This document shows, piece after piece, positions 62,585 to 64,000 of a stretch of DNA of 64,000 nt; positions within the stretch are counted from its first letter, which is position 1; each line of letters opens with the position of its first letter. The DNA is taken from assembly GCA_013180625.2 (NCBI GenBank), contig SNVD02014103.1, forward strand, positions 1-64,000. The letters run 5' to 3'. The translations under genes and the position numbers were made by a program. Source of the stretch: Boswellia sacra. Taxonomy: Eukaryota > Streptophyta > Magnoliopsida > Sapindales > Burseraceae. The notes beneath the pieces were generated by a model. That model made no database searches. It saw nothing but the letters and a program-made list of their open reading frames with translations, and had not been told where the DNA came from.

Positions 62585-63318
62585 GTATATATATATGTAT
62601 ATATATGTATATATATATGTATATATATGAAATTTTATAACTTAAATCTTATAAAATGTAAAGTGTAGCAAATACTATAAAACATGAGATGTTAGACAAT
62701 ATTCTCTAGCAAAATTTAAAAGACTTGGCTTCCCTTTATTATGCATGTACTACACCAGCAAGCTGAGTTGTGTTTCTGTGTTGCCAAAGCCTCTTTATTT
62801 TGATTTTATGAAGTTTATCTGTATCTTATGTTGTTTCTGTAAAATCAGTTTCAAGCATGTTAAATTTGAATAAGTTGCGTAGATCAGAAGTTCACTTCAG
62901 TAAGTTTTATGTATTATGTGAAAGGAATAAGTTATTATTCAACTTGTTCAAAATATATGGTTTTATGGTTGTTGTATCTCGCCTTAAATGATTGCTCAGT
63001 TGGTATATATTCAACACAGTATTATTCAGAAGGCTAGTAATGCATTAGAGGTTTTAAGAGAAGTCCTTGATGCTGTTGATACTCAGAATCCTGAGGTATG
63101 TTGGCTTACTTGGAGTCCATGATTAACAGTTTTGAGTTAAAGTCACTTCTTAATATATCTATTGCTTGAAGTGCATCCATGAACTGTAAATTATTATTAG
63201 TCATTTTGACTGTTGTGGTGTTGTTCTTTTAGGGAGCAAAAGATGAGTTTACACTTGATCTTGTGGAGCAGTGTTCTTTCCAAAAGCAGCGGGTTATGCA
63301 TCTTGTGATGACTTCTCG
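57637..63318 (+). CDS. TOM1-like (TOL) protein, VHS and GAT domains, partial
   Basis: Coding exons: 57637-57737, 58134-58212, 58431-58529, 58618-58731, 59985-60148, 63020-63095 and 63233-63318; all junctions GT-AG with consistent phases. The gene continues beyond the window after an intron starting at 63319. The first 145 or so residues form a VHS domain ([68 protein letters not shown]). A Pro/Ser linker and the start of a GAT domain ([15 protein letters not shown]) follow. TOL proteins bind ubiquitinated membrane cargo and pass it to the ESCRT machinery for vacuolar degradation, for example of auxin carriers. The wording fits the TOL3/4/5-like branch best. The start has a good context (AAGATGG). 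Confidence 0.92.
61150..61345. repeat. 119-bp tandem duplication in TOL intron 5
   Basis: Two diverged units begin GTTTGAAATCATCACTGGCA at about 61153 and 61270 and share TTTATCAA-GTC-GATTTACAT and AAACTTCC-GGTT words. They adjoin the LINE remnant and may belong to it. Confidence 0.7.
61347..61682 (-). pseudogene. LINE reverse-transcriptase remnant in TOL intron 5
   Basis: The minus-strand frame starts [20 protein letters not shown], the conserved start of the C-terminal zinc-binding region of plant LINE reverse transcriptases (G-G--I-FW-D-W). It then runs through two tandem copies of a segment of about 81 bases (61422 and 61503). No other LINE domain is recognisable, so this is a short 5'-truncated or decayed insertion lying antisense inside the intron. 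Confidence 0.65.
62544..62629. repeat. (TA)n / TATATG compound microsatellite in TOL intron 5
   Basis: A long TA run passing into repeated GTATATATATAT units. Confidence 0.95.
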
Positions 63319-64000
63319 GTAAGTACCCTTCCTGGAATCCTTTTGGCCTAGGTAATGAAGTAAATTTGCTTGTTACGAACTGTTTATATCAAGTTCCTTT
63401 CTGATCTGACAGTCATTATCTTTATTATCTTGTGATATTATTATAACTTCAAACGAGTTCCTTTTTGTAAGCATATATGATTTGGAGGAAAGGGTTGCAC
63501 ATTAGTGTTGTGTGCAGTGTCCCTCCTGAACAAACTTATATTAGACCGATATCAACCTGCTTTGTGCATAATATTTGCTGAGCTAATTTTAATTTTCATG
63601 TGAAAGACATTTCTATTTTCTGATGATGCACCATGTTGGGTGAAAATTGAGAGGGAGGAAATAACCTTTCTGGGCGCTGTCCTTTCTGTACTAATTTAAG
63701 TTGTCAATGACAATAGATATTATTAAGCCCCAGATGAAATGTCTATGCAAGCGAGAGAGGAGGGGAAAACTGATCTCATATGCCTTTAGGGGGATCGGTA
63801 TGTGACAAATCATGCATCCACTTAATGATACTTAAAAAATAGATATAATTATAGATGGCATTAGTAGTATCCAAATAAAAAGGAAAGGGCGTGTCTGATT
63901 ATTCTGTTTGAATGTAATGTGATGTGCAAATACCTGCAGCATTTGTGCCAGAGTCATGGGGCAATACTGTGGAAAAATGGGATGATAGTTTTTTGTAAAG

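Overview
The window is nuclear DNA from a flowering plant, almost certainly a eudicot. It has GT-AG spliced genes with long leader introns, AT-rich intergenic DNA, and many plant LTR retrotransposons and DNA-transposon derivatives. I cannot name the species from the sequence. Most of the window is mobile DNA; host genes lie at the two edges and in one cluster in the middle.

Region by region. 1-3230 is the 5' end of a minus-strand gene (leader exon, 2.75 kb leader intron, first coding exon cut by the window edge). 3816-7272 holds three non-autonomous hAT-type elements, each with its own 8-bp target duplication; the third carries a tandem pair of tRNA-derived SINE-like units. 7743-9790 is an LTR-like repeat interrupted by a 858-bp Mutator-like element with a 9-bp duplication; a second copy of the LTR-like repeat lies at 20951-22386. 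11147-19770 is a complete but dead Copia element with 1.95-kb LTRs. 22387-37569 is an older Copia element (about 5.3 kb by itself) split by a younger 9.87-kb Copia element (23544-33413, target duplication GTAAG). The younger element carries a third long reading frame downstream of pol, preceded by what looks like a normal plant gene leader.

The host cluster at 37.8-51.3 kb has two intact, closely related genes (620 and 619 codons, three exons each), placed head to head. They encode membrane-anchored AAA-ATPases of the BCS1-like/AATP1 family with an unusual extra C-terminal domain of about 200 residues. A third, truncated copy (part of exon 3 plus part of intron 2) lies just 3' of the minus-strand gene. 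Between the two genes are a short TIR element (42285-42552) and a decayed Gypsy element (LTR, tRNA-Asp-type primer site and a gag fragment, 42.9-45.07 kb). The gene promoters differ: the minus-strand gene has two W-box cores, the plus-strand gene a clear TATA box.

From about 55.5 kb to the right edge runs a TOM1-like (TOL) gene, encoding a VHS plus GAT domain ubiquitin-binding adaptor of the plant endosomal sorting pathway. Seven coding exons are visible and the gene continues past the window. Its leader contains an upstream reading frame overlapping the main start codon, and intron 5 contains a decayed LINE.

All coordinates were derived by reading the sequence. Homology statements rest on recognised motifs, not on database searches.
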